Shown here: in pieces, positions 53,640-64,000 of the stretch
Numbering within the stretch: position 1 is the stretch's first letter
How the letters are laid out: the number at the start of each line of letters is the position of its first letter
Assembly (NCBI GenBank): GCA_033557465.1
Contig: CM066048.1
Span: 17,274,305-17,338,304 of the forward strand
Direction of reading: 5' to 3'
Length of the DNA stretch: 64,000 bases
Origin: Ichthyophis bannanicus
Taxonomy: Eukaryota > Chordata > Amphibia > Gymnophiona > Ichthyophiidae
Position numbers and translations under genes: made by a program
The notes under the pieces: generated by a model
Database searches by the model: none
The model's input: the letters and a program-made list of their open reading frames with translations, nothing else
What the model was told of the DNA's origin: nothing

Positions 53640-55430
53640 TGACTCCTGTCTAGAGAACTTTGCCTTCCTGGCCCTGAACGGCCCAGAACCCTCCTCCATC
53701 CCAGGAAGGTTATGTCATTTTGCCCCCAGATGGGGACAGATAACAGCAGAAAATTGGACTCTCTGTTGTAAGAGAGGAGTACAAGCTTCATTTCCTCAGC
53801 ATGCCCCCTTCTACAATAGTAAGACAGTTCAATTCTCAGACCTCTCTCAATGACCGGTTAGGTCAAGAAATCACTATGCTCCTTGCTCAAGGGGCAATAG
53901 AAGAGGTACCCATTCCCCAATGGAGTACAGGGTTTTACTTCCCCTATTTCCTTATCCCAAAGAAAACAAGGAGGGCACAGACCCATTCTAGACCTCAGAG
54001 AATTTAACAAATTCCTGTTCAGAGAGAAGTTCAAAATGATTTATTTATTTATTTATTTATTATTTATTTACATTCTCTTATATAGCACGCTATTCCGCAT
54101 CAGTGCAGTTTACATAGAACATCAAAACTTACACATTTCTGTAGCTGTGTTTACAATGAACCGATTTCTCTAGGAACTCTGCTGCCATGCCTTCAGAGTC
54201 AGGATAGGCTTTGTTCTCTAGATCTCAAGGATGCATACACTCATGTTCTCATCCATCCATCTCACCGAACATTCCTTCGCTTCCTTTTTCAAGGGAAGCA
54301 CTACCAATACAGGGTTCTTCCTTTTGGCCTGGCCTCTGCACCAAGGGTGTTCACAAAATGCATGGCTGTAGTAGCAGCATTTCTCCGCACCCTGGGAATA
54401 TTCGTCTTCCCTTACTTAGACGACTGGCTCATTTGAGCCCCTTCAGAGCCAGAGGCCAGGGTTGCTCTGTCTCGCACAATGCGCATCTTTCAGTATTTGG
54501 GACTTGTCATAAACTTCCCAAAGTCCAACCTTGCTCCCACTCAATCCCTAGAGTTTATAGGAGCTCTTCTGGATACCAGACAAACAAGGGCTTACCTTCC
54601 ACAGCCCCGCTGCCTTCGCATTGTGCAGTTAGCTTCCCAAGCAGTGCTAAAACCTCACCTCACTGCTCGGGAAATGTTACAGTTGCTAGGCCACATGGCA
54701 TCCACCGTACATGTGGTTCCTTATGCTCGCCTCCATATGAGGGCCGCCCAGTGGACCTTATCCACTCAGTGGACACAGGCGTCAGGTTGCCTGTGTGAGA
54801 AAATAGCAAACTCAGATCGCCTTATTTTGTCCCTCCAATGGTGGCAGTCACCCAAAAATCTTTTGGCGGGGTCTCCTTTTCAGCAACCCCTACCCCAAGC
54901 CACTCTAACAACAGATGCTTCACAGGTGGGTTGGGGAGCCCACTTGCAAGGCCTCTCTACCCAGGGTACCTGTGCCCCACAGGAGGCCTATCTCCATATC
55001 AATCTCCTGGAGCTCAGAGCAATCTTCCTTGCTCTTTGAGTATTTCACACCCAGCTCAGCTACAAGACAGTCCTAGTTCAAACGGACAATCAAGTAGCCA
55101 TGTTCTGTGTGAACAAGCAGGGCGGAACAGGCTCTCTGTTGCTCTGCAACAAAGCTTTGCAACTATGGGCCCTTGCCAGAGAGCATCAGATTCATCTCCT
55201 TGCGGTGTATCTTCCAGGCATTCAGAACTCTTGGTCAGACAGACTCAGTTGAGTTCTGCTTCCACACGAATGGTCTCTCCATGCAGACCAGGTGGCCAAA
55301 ATTTTTCAAATTTGGGGAACCCCGGACATAGACCTCTTTGCAAGTCTACTGAATGCCAAACTTCCCCGGTTGTGTTCCAGAATTCCGGCTTGAGGTTGTC
55401 AGGCTTTAGGATGTTTTCCTCCTCCATTGG
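53640..55430 (+). pseudogene. pol: DIRS D reverse transcriptase/RNase H
   Basis: Early RT is at 53801-54007 (GAIEEVPIPQ, YFLIPKK). A repeat at 54036-54167 splits the gene before the palm. After it, ALPFGL-type and SLDLKDAYTHVLIHP segments occur, and the catalytic box reads YLDDWLI followed by a TGA (54434-54436). Frame 54479-55039 holds the thumb and RNase H start (TTDASQVGWGAH, LLELRAIFLAL) and stops; the rest (QTDNQVAMFCVNKQGG) contains a Tyr-to-Cys change and further stops. It is inactive. Confidence 0.86.
54036..54167 (-). mobile_element. TTTATT-tract repeat in DIRS D RT
   Basis: It starts with a TTTATTTATTTATTTATTAT tract, followed by TATATAGCACGCTATTCCGC and TGCAGTTTACATAG. It has no tRNA-like head. 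It interrupts the RT palm. Confidence 0.65.
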
Positions 55431-56728
55431 GGTCAGAACTTCCTGTATGCCTTTCCACCCATTCCCCTAATTCCCAAAACCCTGTTCAAGCTTCAGAGAG
55501 ACAGAGGTCATATGATCCTCATAGCTCCACGTTGGCCATGGCAAATGTGGTACCCTCTGCTCCTACATCTCTCTCAAGCTCCGTCTCTGGAGTTAGGATC
55601 TGCTCCAGATCTCCTTTCTCAAGAGGATGGGATGCTATGGCATCCCAATCCCCAGTCTCTGCATCTCAGGGACTTGTTGCTGAAAGCCTAGAACTTCATG
55701 GTCTTAACCTTTCCCAGCAGGTAAAGGATATCCTTCATGCTTCCAGGAAACCTTCCACAAGACGCTCTTATACATTTAAGTGGAAATGGTTTACCATATG
55801 GTGCTCGCAGAAGGGTCTTAACCCTCTTGCGATACCTCTGGAATCATTACTGGAGTACCTCCTTCATTTATCAAATGCAGGGCTTAAGACTAATTCAATG
55901 AGAGTCCATTTGAGTGCTATTGCAGCTTCCTTCAAGCCTTTCATTGGACAACCTATTTCCTCTCATCCTCTCATAGCGAGATTTATGAGAGGCCTTCTTT
56001 TAACGAAGCCTCCCATTAAGCCACCACCGGTGGCATGGGACTTGAATCTGGTATTTGGGCAGCTCATGAAACCGCCCTTTGAACTATTAGCCACTACCTC
56101 TTTGAAATTCCTTTCCTGGAAAGTTATCTTTCTCATTGCAATCACATCAGCACGTCACATCAGTGAATTGCAAGCCTTGGTGGCTGATCCTCCTTATACA
56201 AGGTTCCATCATGATAAGGTAGTCCTTAGGACTCATCCACACTTTATGCCAAAGGTGGTTTCGCCCTTTCATTTGAACCAAGCGGTTTACCTTCCTGTAT
56301 TCTTTCCAAGGCCTCATGCCTCAAATGCAGAAAGGAACCTTCATACTTTGAACTGTAAAAGAGCTTTGGCCTTTTACTTGCAAAGGACACAGCAACATAG
56401 AAAATCCTCTCAACTCTTTGTTGCTTTTGATCCTAGTCATTTTGGACTTCCAGTCTCCAAAAGGACACTGTCCAACTGGATTGCACAGTGTATATCTTTT
56501 GCCTATGAGTGTAAGAACTTTCCTCTTGAAGGCCATGTCACAGCTCACAATGTGAGAGCCATGGCAACCTCAATGGCTCATCTTCACTCTTTGTCTATCG
56601 ACGACATCTGTCGAGCAGCTACTTGGGCTTCGGTTCATACCTTTATAGCCCATTACTGCTTAGACAATGACTCCCGCCGGGATGCCTTGTTTGGTCGGGC
56701 TGTTCTTCAACACCTGTTCCAGTCTTAA
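55427..56728 (+). CDS. DIRS D tyrosine recombinase (open)
   Basis: 433 codons, open to the stop, though the element's other genes are dead. The N-terminal 90 or so codons overlap the RT remnant and are probably overprint. Core: ASRKPSTRRSYTFKWKWFTI, a FLIAITSARHISELQAL Arg box, PHASNAERNLHTL, GHVTAHNVRAM (His-x-x-Arg), and IAHYCLDNDS with Tyr410. Compared with copy A it keeps the 12 bp near the Arg box and the Tyr. In the Arg box, His sits directly before ISEL where B has Arg, so activity is uncertain. Confidence 0.8.
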   Translation: MGSELPVCLSTHSPNSQNPVQASERQRSYDPHSSTLAMANVVPSAPTSLSSSVSGVRICSRSPFSRGWDAMASQSPVSASQGLVAESLELHGLNLSQQVKDILHASRKPSTRRSYTFKWKWFTIWCSQKGLNPLAIPLESLLEYLLHLSNAGLKTNSMRVHLSAIAASFKPFIGQPISSHPLIARFMRGLLLTKPPIKPPPVAWDLNLVFGQLMKPPFELLATTSLKFLSWKVIFLIAITSARHISELQALVADPPYTRFHHDKVVLRTHPHFMPKVVSPFHLNQAVYLPVFFPRPHASNAERNLHTLNCKRALAFYLQRTQQHRKSSQLFVAFDPSHFGLPVSKRTLSNWIAQCISFAYECKNFPLEGHVTAHNVRAMATSMAHLHSLSIDDICRAATWASVHTFIAHYCLDNDSRRDALFGRAVLQHLFQS

Positions 56729-56849
56729 TTAACTCCTACCCACCATCCCTGGTAGGATGCCAGAGATCCATGGGGAGAAGTGGAGCCCTTTCACAAGGGC
56801 ACACAACTTTCTGGGGCCATCTCCCTGGCATCTGCAGCTAGGGAGTCCC

Positions 56850-56947
56850 CATATGTGAAGACTAAATTCCTGCTTGTTCCTGGAGATAGCATAGTTACTC
56901 ACCTGTAACAGGTGATCTCCGGGAACAGCAGGAATTTAATCTTCACA
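56850..56947 (+). repeat. DIRS D internal complementary region
   Basis: It joins complements of both ends at CTGGAGATA|GCATAGTTAC. Its left half reads AAATTCC-type, unlike D's own left end (AATGTAG). Confidence 0.82.
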
Positions 56948-57033
56948 TCCCGCCCACCTCCCCTAGGAGTTGTATCTCTCTATCTCTCTCTTTTTCTCTC
57001 TTTCCCTCTCTCTTTTGTCTCAGCTAAAAACTC

Positions 57034-57222
57034 AACTGGAGAGGGACAGTTGGAAAAGGCAGGAAGGCAGCACGCAGGTGCTGTGGGATGCTCCCAAAAG
57101 CTTTCCTATTGGACGCTGGGGAGCGTTCCCACGCAGGCTCCATCGGTACTGACGATACCCATATGTGAAGACTAAATTCCTGCTGTTCCCGGAGATCACC
57201 TGTGACAGGTGAGTAACTATGC
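57034..57222 (+). repeat. DIRS D right inverted terminal repeat
   Basis: Inverted match to the left repeat, with the extension ACAGGTGAGTAACTATGC. Confidence 0.86.
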
Positions 57223-57860
57223 TTTATCGATTGCAGCCGTTTCAGAGAAGCTAGATTTGAAGTATAAAGTAGGGAAGCCAACCAAGCACAGGCCATAGGC
57301 AACCTCAGCTCCCTCGTCAAATCAGTAGTTGCTGCAACAGCCCTGAAGAAATCTAATGCCAAAATCCTTTGGTTTCATCCCACCAGGAAAAGATCCAAGA
57401 ACTCTGGACACAAAAGTATACCATTGTTTCCTGTTAACATAAAATCTCCACATTACTGCAAATGTTATCAACAAAAGTCAATAAAGCCAAAAAGCAACTG
57501 GATTACAATACAACACTTCTGCAACCTCCTCTCTCTCTCCCACCAAAGTTTCAGGAGTGTCAGTATCCCTTCCCATTCAGCCACCAGAGCCATGGGGCAA
57601 GAACAGCATGGCTCTTAGAGCATCATGACTCCATGCACCTCTAGCATTCTCTCACGAGATGGCAGGCCATAACTAATGGATGCTAAACATTTTTAACACA
57701 AGGATACAGACCGTTTTACTGGACCATCCCCACCCAAAAACCCACCACACCCATTGAGGCTTCCATACCCACACCTTCCATAGCTGGAACTAGATAATTA
57801 GAACCTTGAGCAATTGCAAGCAATAGAGAAAGTTCCACAACAGCAGAGATCAAGACTATT
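57223..57860 (+). pseudogene. gag: DIRS-like H gag remnant, right piece
   Basis: It reads AAVSEKLDLKYKVGK near 57230-57280 and, in another frame, QAIGNLSSLVKSVVAATALK near 57290-57350, a layout seen in gag-type proteins of DIRS-like elements. Stops are frequent. With 51340-51426 it suggests that DIRS D is nested in this element. Confidence 0.45.
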
Positions 57861-59340
57861 ATTTGATACCTTTTCTTATCCCTGAAAAATCAGATGGTCT
57901 TCAACTGAAAAAAGATTTCAGAGGACTATCACATTTTGGAAAAAAAACTCCACACATTCAAGATGAACTCACTCACCAGAATACTGCCTCTCCTATGAGA
58001 GAGTGATTGGTTGGCATCTCTCAATCTGAAAGATGCATGCACCCATATTTCTGTGCATCCCTTTCATTGGAAATTTCTCCCCTTTACTTTCAAAAGCAGT
58101 CAGTACAGAATACTGACGTCTGATCTTTCTTCAGTTCCCAGAGTCTTCACCAAATGCCCAGTTCCAGCAATGGTGCATTTATGCAAGATGGTTTTCTTCC
58201 TCTTTCCCTACTTGGATGATATCCTCATCTTATCTAAGATCCTCCCAGAAGGGGAGAATCAGTACAGTTAGCTAGCTCCCTTTTACATACTTTTTTTCCC
58301 TAATAAATATGGAAAATCTATGCTAAGACCAATCTAAGATTTGCAGTTCCTAGGTGCACAATTTATAATGTGTCACAGGGCAAGATGTTCCTACCTAGCA
58401 ACCATCAAATGACTCTAGCCTTCTTATCCCAATAGTTGTCACTGAAATGTATATTGCCCACCTGCAACATCCTCAGAGTGCTAAGACACATGGCTGCTTC
58501 AGTTCATGTCTTACCCTTAGCAATGCTATGGATGCAATCCCTTCAATGGCATATAAAGTTCCAGTTGAATCAACTTTTGTCATCCTTTGCCCAAAAGTAA
58601 CAATAACTTCAACTTCAATGTGATGGAGCCTCACCATTATAAGATTGCTGTTACAACTTATGCATCAGTATCAAGATGGGGACACGCATCTCCTTCACCT
58701 CCATACACAAAGTTCATGGTCAGACATCAAGAGAAGACTTCAGGTTAATCTGTTAGAACTGCAAGCAGTTTTCCACAGTCTCACTAGCTTCCAGCAATGA
58801 TTCAAAGGCAAGATAATCCCTATCAATACAAACAACCAAGTGGCTATGTTCTATATATCTATAAGCAATGGAACTCAAGCTCTCTCCCACTTTGACAAGA
58901 GGAATTTAGAATTTGGAGTACCACCGTCTCCATGGGAATTCATATTCAAACAGAGTATCTTCCTGGACAAAACAACCAGCTGGCAGACATAGTCAGCTGA
59001 CAGCTGGATTTGCACAAGTGAACTCTGAATGACGAGATCATCCTTATTATTTTCTATCACTGAGGTACACTCACAATAAACCTATTCATATTCCCAAACA
59101 ATTGCTCCATCCTATGCTCTAGGAGACCTTCCAAGGTCAGACATTGTCATATCTTTAGTATCATATGGAAAATAGAGCCTCTCTACATGTTTTAGCAGTA
59201 CCTCTTTTGTCCAAAGTCATCCAAAAGATCTTAAAAGATTGAGCACATCATAATCATATTTGCGGCACCCTTCTGTCCCCATAAGCTCCATTTCCCACGT
59301 CTTGTAGCTCTATCGCATGATCAACCTCTCCAGTTGAGAT
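57861..59340 (+). pseudogene. pol: DIRS-like H reverse transcriptase/RNase H remnant
   Basis: Frame 58011-58271 reads SLNLKDACTHISVHPFHW, VPRVFTKC and FFLFPYLDDILIL, the RT palm with the catalytic Asp pair intact. An RNase H remnant near 58820-58870 reads NNQVAMFYISIS. The rest is broken by many stops. It is clearly older than DIRS D. Confidence 0.65.
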
Positions 59341-60147
59341 GCCACCCCTCTCTTCTAACTCAATGGGGAGGCCATCTTCTCCATCCCAACCCATAATAAC
59401 CGTTGTTGCCTACCTGTAGTGGTCTAGCACCTTTAAAAAGCTGATCTTTTTTCTTTAACTGAAGCAGACCATATCTAATTGAATATTGACTACTGACAGG
59501 ACAGTAGCTTTAGTCATTCAGGCCTTCAGAGTCTATGGGGGCTATAATCCAATTCCATGCCTCCTAAGCCTATTATCTTTATTTTGTGTAGTTTTATGTA
59601 GAGAAGAGAGGATCTCATCTAACAAAAACATATTCATCCATTGGTTAGCAGTCTTTTGGCTCCTATTTTCCCCTATTTTTATGATGACAAACTTTAGCTA
59701 GGAATTCTTAGCTAAGTAGAGGTAAATACAAACACTGATGGAATTTAAAAGGTTGTGGGATATACACATAAAATAACCCTCACTGAAAAGAGGATGGAAA
59801 CTAAGTATTGAGCAAGTCAGTTTAAAACAGCTATGAAATTATTTTTATCACTTCAAAGATGATGAGGGGAGAGGGGAGGTAACCTGCATGGAACAGCAGG
59901 TAAAATCATGAAGTTGATCCCTTGCAGAGGGAAAAGCACACACGCAATTCAACACATCCTCATAAGAGCCTAGAATAGCTTTTCCTCTGAGGTCATCTGT
60001 GTCTGCCATCAGGTGACATTCACTCGAGTGGCTGATTAGCCTGCTGTCTTCAGAGATCACTCGGGTAAGCAACAGTGCTTTATTTCCCCAGTGACATAAA
60101 AACACACGCGGCACTGTACAAGTGGAACCACACTTTGTCACTGCCCT
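59341..60147. other. Intron, unassigned
   Basis: No gene or clear repeat recognised; it may include the degraded recombinase of element H. Confidence 0.3.
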
Positions 60148-60340
60148 CCAAGAAGTTTACAAGGTTAATTGACTTACTCTGGATCATTCAGCAAGTGGTA
60201 CCTGGAGTCTTTGGAAGCAAGGCTTTCAGCATGCTCTTGAAACAAGTAAGCAAATGATCTGACCAAGGTTGTTACAGAACATGAACTTGAAACCTCTCAA
60301 TCACCAGTTCATAACCCTATTCCCTTTGCTACCCTGTAAA
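60148..60340 (-). mobile_element. MIR-like SINE, degenerate
   Basis: It reads, reversed, a CORE-like segment (AAGGTTAATTGACTTACTCT) at 60161-60180 and a weak A/B-box head near 60270-60340. Confidence 0.4.
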
Positions 60341-60511
60341 GAAACCCGATACAACAGTAGCTAAAGACCTTCAGGCTTGGCCAGTATTTGCCCCTTTCCC
60401 CGTTGTTTCCCCATAGCATAAGCTCCTCCATGATTGTCTGGTGCCGAGCTGGGATGGAACTGGCCAGGTCTGATACTGTAGTGATTCAGTCTCTGATTTC
60501 CTCTGTGGCAG

Positions 60512-60602
60512 GGTGTCTTCAATCCGGGAGAACCAGGTGCAGTCCAGCGAAGGCTATGTTCTCTTCTACGAGATGGACGACACTCACTGGAAGAAACAAT
60601 AA
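60512..60602 (+). CDS. USP21: USP21-like deubiquitinase, last coding exon
   Basis: It completes the split Arg codon from 16523-16524 and reads VSSIRENQVQSSEGYVLFYE then MDDTHWKKQ and the stop TAA (60600-60602). The QVQSSEGYVLFY block is the usual end of the USP catalytic domain. The acceptor is CTGTGGCAG. The tail after FYE (MDDTHWKKQ) is a short C-terminus whose sequence I could not match to memory. Being the C-terminal exon of a deubiquitinase, it lies in a 3' half that was evidently tolerant of massive intron growth. Confidence 0.85.
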
Positions 60603-60859
60603 TAGAATTAATAAAAGTATTAAATCATGACCATATCTGAAACTTTACCTCAGAGACATCTATTTTTATCTTTTTAATGACATTTGTGTTTTGTGGTTTT
60701 TTTAAAAGGAACTCTTGGTGGATATCGTATAGATTGTACATATATATTTTTTTCCTAAGTGAGTGATAGATCTTTTCTGAGATCCTACCCCACTGTGAAG
60801 AGGAGACTAATGAGAACCTCGGTGAGGTCCGTGACAAAGATGAATATTCTGTAAATAAA
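60603..60859 (+). promoter_or_regulatory. 3' UTR with polyadenylation signals
   Basis: AATAAA occurs at 60610-60615, directly after the stop, and again at 60854-60859. The second gives a more usual UTR length; the first would leave almost no 3' UTR. Confidence 0.5.
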
Positions 60860-61279
60860 CCGAGTAACTGCCGAAAATTCTTTTGTAAATATATTATGGA
60901 AGAGCAAAGAGGCTGTAACTAATTTTATGATTAAATTTACTACAAAAGAAAATGGCACTCTGTCTTTGGTTTTGTAGCTGTATCACCCACAGTGTTATTT
61001 CTGGGACATGAGTGGTTCTCGGTGTACTATTCTCACACAAAGAGATTCCTCGTGGATTAATGGAGACAAATCGGGCAACTTTCAAAACACAGTCAGCAGC
61101 ACAATCCCACTGTTGGTGTCTTGTGAAGAAGTAGGGAGGGGGGCGGGAATAAACTAGAAATTCTTTACCATTTCGAGAAGACTACCAGATTATTCTAATA
61201 GGCTTCTGCTGCACAGCGCCTATCTGTTTTTCATATATACCAAAAAGTTATCAATTTGAGTGGTTATTGTATTTGATGA
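60860..61279. other. Unassigned sequence after the USP gene
   Basis: No gene or repeat recognised. Confidence 0.35.
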
Positions 61280-61625
61280 TGATTACTACTAATCCTCTGG
61301 AATTCCCTCCCCTCCTCACTCCGCCTGGAACCTCACCACCCCACCTTCAAACAGAACCTAAAAACTCACCTCTTTTCCCTGGCATTTGATGTTCCCTCTC
61401 CTTTCGTGTAATCCCTCTTGCTCTATCCTCTGTTTTCCTCGTATTTGTTCTTTGTTGTGTTTTGGTCCTGTCTCTCCTGTCTTGCTTTCCTATTAAGAAT
61501 TTGTATTTCCACTCCATTTCATTGGCTTCGGCCTTCTTTTAATTTTGGTTTTATTGTACACCGCTTTGCCTACCCTGAAAGGCGGTTTTTATCAAGTGAA
61601 ATAAAACATAAACATAAACATAATC
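61280..61625 (+). mobile_element. L2-like LINE 3' end
   Basis: It reads a LWNSLPSSLRLEP-like segment then FKQNLKTHLFSLAFD. It ends with a paired segment (CACCGCTTTGCC...GGCGG) and an AAACATAAACATAA tail. Confidence 0.7.
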
Positions 61626-61935
61626 ATTTGTATAAGCACTACAAGGCATACACAGCACTGTAGAGACATGTAAGAGAGAGTCCCTGCTCTTCAGAGCTTA
61701 CAATCTAGTCAAGACAGACAGCACAACAACCAAGGACTAGGATATAGCTAGGGGGATGGTAAGAAAACACATAGGAGGTTTGCAGGAGGCTAAGGGGATC
61801 GGGATCTGAAAGCAGTCTCAGAAGCGGTGAGATTTTTAGCCTGGATTTGAACAGGGCCAGAGATGGAGTCTGCTGTACTGACTGGGATACTTTATTCCAG
61901 GCATAAAAGGAGCAGCAAGGTGAAAAGATTGAAAC
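61626..61935 (+). repeat. Dispersed repeat (GAGCTTACAATCTAG family)
   Basis: Contains GAGCTTACAATCTAGTCAAG at 61694-61713, as at 45270 and 63680. Confidence 0.6.
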
Positions 61936-62469
61936 CAGGGCCAGCCTTAATCCTGGTTGCATCCTGTGGCCAGCTGCCCCCTTCTTCAACATCACCCTAT
62001 ATATATCCAGAGTCATACCATGGATCTTTGCAGATGCATTATGATATTCTATTTTCTCCTGGACCAAGAAGGAAGTCAGTCCTCACTTTTGAGTGATCGC
62101 ACTGACAGAGCCCTTACGCAGGAACCCTCCCCAGTTTTCACAGAAAGCCTTTGGGAGATCCAGCACACATGTATGATTGTCTTTCCGCCCGAATGGTCCA
62201 TCTTACCTCAGTCTTCTTTTTTTCCATGGAGCCCTCCAGATGTTTGCCTTATCCCAGAGAAAAGCTTTTGCCCTGTCGGTACTTTTTGCCACTCTGTACT
62301 CTTTTCCTTCCTGTCTTTCCCAGTATTGCCTCTGCCTCAGTGCTGTGAGGTTTTTTCAGGTCTTTCTTTTCTTTTCTTTTTCTTTCTTTTTGACGCACGG
62401 GTTTTCTCTCGCACCATCCTGGTCGGGCCATTGGAGTCTTTTGACTTGGCAGAAGCCGTCTTCCCTGAC

Positions 62470-64000
62470 ATGTCCTCCCCGACCAGTGTTTTTAAGACGT
62501 GCGCCAGAGTGACCGGACCATTTCCATCATGGACCGCCATAACTGGTGCCTTCAGTGTCTTGGGCCGGACCACAAACCCTCTACATGCGCTCTCTGCTTG
62601 CAGATAATGCGCAAGGGGCTGAAGAACCATGAAAAGCAGTGGGAATCGCTGTTTGGCTCCAAGACATCGGAATTGGAATAGACACCCTTGAGGGCACTAC
62701 TGAGGACTCAGTCTTGCATGGTGACTGGGCCCTTTCAGAGCCACAAGGTCACAGAGCTTTGGAACACACTTTCCTTCAAAGAGGAGCGTCCACAGAAGGA
62801 ATAGACCATCTCAGTCATCATTGAAGGGCGATGCCCAGGGTGAAGACCCATGGACATAGTCATCGAAGCCTTTGATGCGACTCCTAGGGCGAAGGCTGGG
62901 AGCAGCCTTTGAAGCTACTCCAGTAGGAGTAGGTGCCTCCCATGGCTTTGGAGGGCCAGCACAGGACTCCTGAGCCTGTTACCATCAAGGAGTCCCCGCT
63001 GAAGGAATTGGCATTGGCACTGAAGGATGTGGCACTGGCACACCCAACTGTGGAGCACTCCCTCCTAACAGAGCGGTTGTTGACTCTCAAGCACAGCCTG
63101 GCTGCCTTTATGGCACAGCATAAGCCTTGAAAACCGGAACCTCCGGTTCCTCAGGGCCAGTGTTTGCACTGTCTACCGCGGATGCCTTGCTGGTGGAGGT
63201 CTAGCCAATTCCCAAAAATCATTCTATCTCCTCTAGTTACCAGGACTGTTCTCGGTCTTGCTCGGTGCAGCAGATCTCCTCCCTGAATGCATCAGGCTTG
63301 GAGTGCAGGAAATAGATTGTCCTTGACTCTGCCATCGGAGCATCGACACTGTTCCCATTCCCATCGATACTTTGAATTCTTGTCTGACTCTGATTCTCAG
63401 CGGGAAACAGAGGAGGAATCCCCAGAGATGGTGCAGCATCAAGATGTCCCTTTGGATCCCTCGCCCCTGTATGAGCACAGGAGGTCCTCTCCCGAGGACC
63501 TCGCCTTTTTGGAGTTTGTCAGAGACATGAGGAAGGCTTTACCCTTCACAATTGAAGCCCAAGAGGAACCTCAGGTGGAGGAGCTGGAGATCCTACTACT
63601 ACTGAAAATTTGTATAGCGCTACAAGACGTAAGTAGTGCTGCACAGACACATGTAAAAGATGGTCCCTGCTCATCAGAGCTTACAATCTAGTCAAGACAG
63701 ACAACACAGTATCTGCAGACATGGGTTACATCTAGAGGGAATGGTAAGGAAACACAAAGGAGACCAGGTGATCCAAGATCCTGTATCAACTCCCCCAAAG
63801 GAGACCATCACTGACCCGGTGCACCCTGTCCTGGTAAGTTTACTACTGAGGATGTGGGAGACCTTGATTGTGGTGCCAATTGTGAGCAGGTGTCTCGATT
63901 CCATGTATCGAGTCTGCAAGAGCCCAGGCTTTGAGAAAACACAACTGCCTCAAAACTCCATGGTTGTGGAATCGCCATGCGCCATATTAAAAGTAACAAG
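62470..64000 (+). pseudogene. gag: DIRS F gag (degraded, partial)
   Basis: The Cys region survives in part (WCLQCLGPDHKPSTCALCLQ, 62540-62600), out of frame with the start. Later, RSSPEDLAFLEFVRDMRKAL lies near 63485-63545 and EEPQVEELEILL near 63570. It is then interrupted by a dispersed repeat, and resumes at 63783 with a piece ending in a FEKTQLPQNSMVVES-type block (63930-63975). Many stops occur. Confidence 0.75.
63595..63775 (+). repeat. Dispersed repeat inserted in DIRS F gag
   Basis: Flanked by AGATCCT at 63588-63594 and 63776-63782, a probable 7-bp target duplication. It has the same family motifs as 45174 and 61626. Confidence 0.7.

Larger units (their letters stand above)
51427..57222 (+). 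mobile_element. DIRS-type retrotransposon copy D
   Basis: A complete element of about 5.8 kb of the A/E group, with both inverted terminal repeats, an ICR and three genes. Gag and RT are broken; the recombinase is open. It lies inside the older DIRS-like remnant H, in the same orientation. Confidence 0.9.
16525..60511 (+). other. USP21: 43,987-bp intron of the USP21-like gene
   Basis: It runs from donor GTAAGG at 16525 to acceptor TGTGGCAG ending at 60511. It is packed with nested retrotransposons. No intervening USP exon is needed, because the exon phases match and the domain reads on directly (YNDS-R-VSS). Confidence 0.75.
62053..64000 (+). mobile_element. DIRS-type copy F, left part, truncated by window end
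   Basis: The left terminal repeat reads TTTCTCCTGGACCAAGAAGG, B-group type, at 62053 and is diverged. A degraded gag follows. The element continues beyond the window. It is older than copies B and C. Confidence 0.8.

Noticed and set aside
1..64000. A bacterial-type operon, defence system or phage
   Set aside because: Gene content, splice sites and SINE/LINE structure are eukaryotic throughout.

Overview
The window looks like vertebrate genomic DNA from a large, transposon-rich genome. An amphibian, possibly a caecilian or salamander, is my best guess. The guess rests on several full-length DIRS-type tyrosine-recombinase retrotransposons, CR1-type LINEs, a Penelope-like element and tRNA-type SINEs around a host gene with USP21-like exons. 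Species is inference; no search was run.

Only one host gene is recognisable. Two exons on the + strand encode the last part of a ubiquitin-specific protease resembling USP21: 16410-16524 carries the catalytic His box and the YNDS box, and 60512-60602 carries the C-terminus and stop. The exon phases match (AG|G), so the 43,987-bp stretch between them reads as one intron. Upstream exons were not found in the window.

Layout: 1-6208 holds CR1, L2-like, SINE and MITE remnants and a G-rich minisatellite. 6209-11873 is DIRS copy A (decayed). 12174-14660 is a fold-back Penelope-like insertion with a 15-bp target duplication. 14661-16409 is decayed CR1 and unassigned sequence. Inside the intron, 16525-27299 holds a decayed DIRS-like element G interrupted by a CR1 element, which itself contains a candidate solo LTR and a SINE. 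27300-38876 is minus-strand DIRS copy E, interrupted at 31665-37425 by DIRS copy B. 39058-45138 is DIRS copy C. 45139-51426 holds hAT-like MITEs and CR1 copies. 51427-57222 is DIRS copy D, nested in an older DIRS-like remnant H that resumes at 57223-59340. After the last USP exon come an L2-like 3' end, a dispersed repeat and the start of DIRS copy F, which runs off the window.

The DIRS copies form two groups by terminal sequence: A/D/E and B/C/F. The full-length ones show inverted terminal repeats, a right-end extension and an internal complementary region (ICR) joining complements of both ends, plus three ORFs: gag, RT/RNase H with a methylase-like tail, and tyrosine recombinase. Copy B alone keeps all three ORFs open, although its gag carries a roughly 90-codon out-of-frame segment between two compensating indels. 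I saw no clearly new biological system. The most notable structures are the B-in-E nesting, the compensated gag, and the fold-back Penelope insertion.
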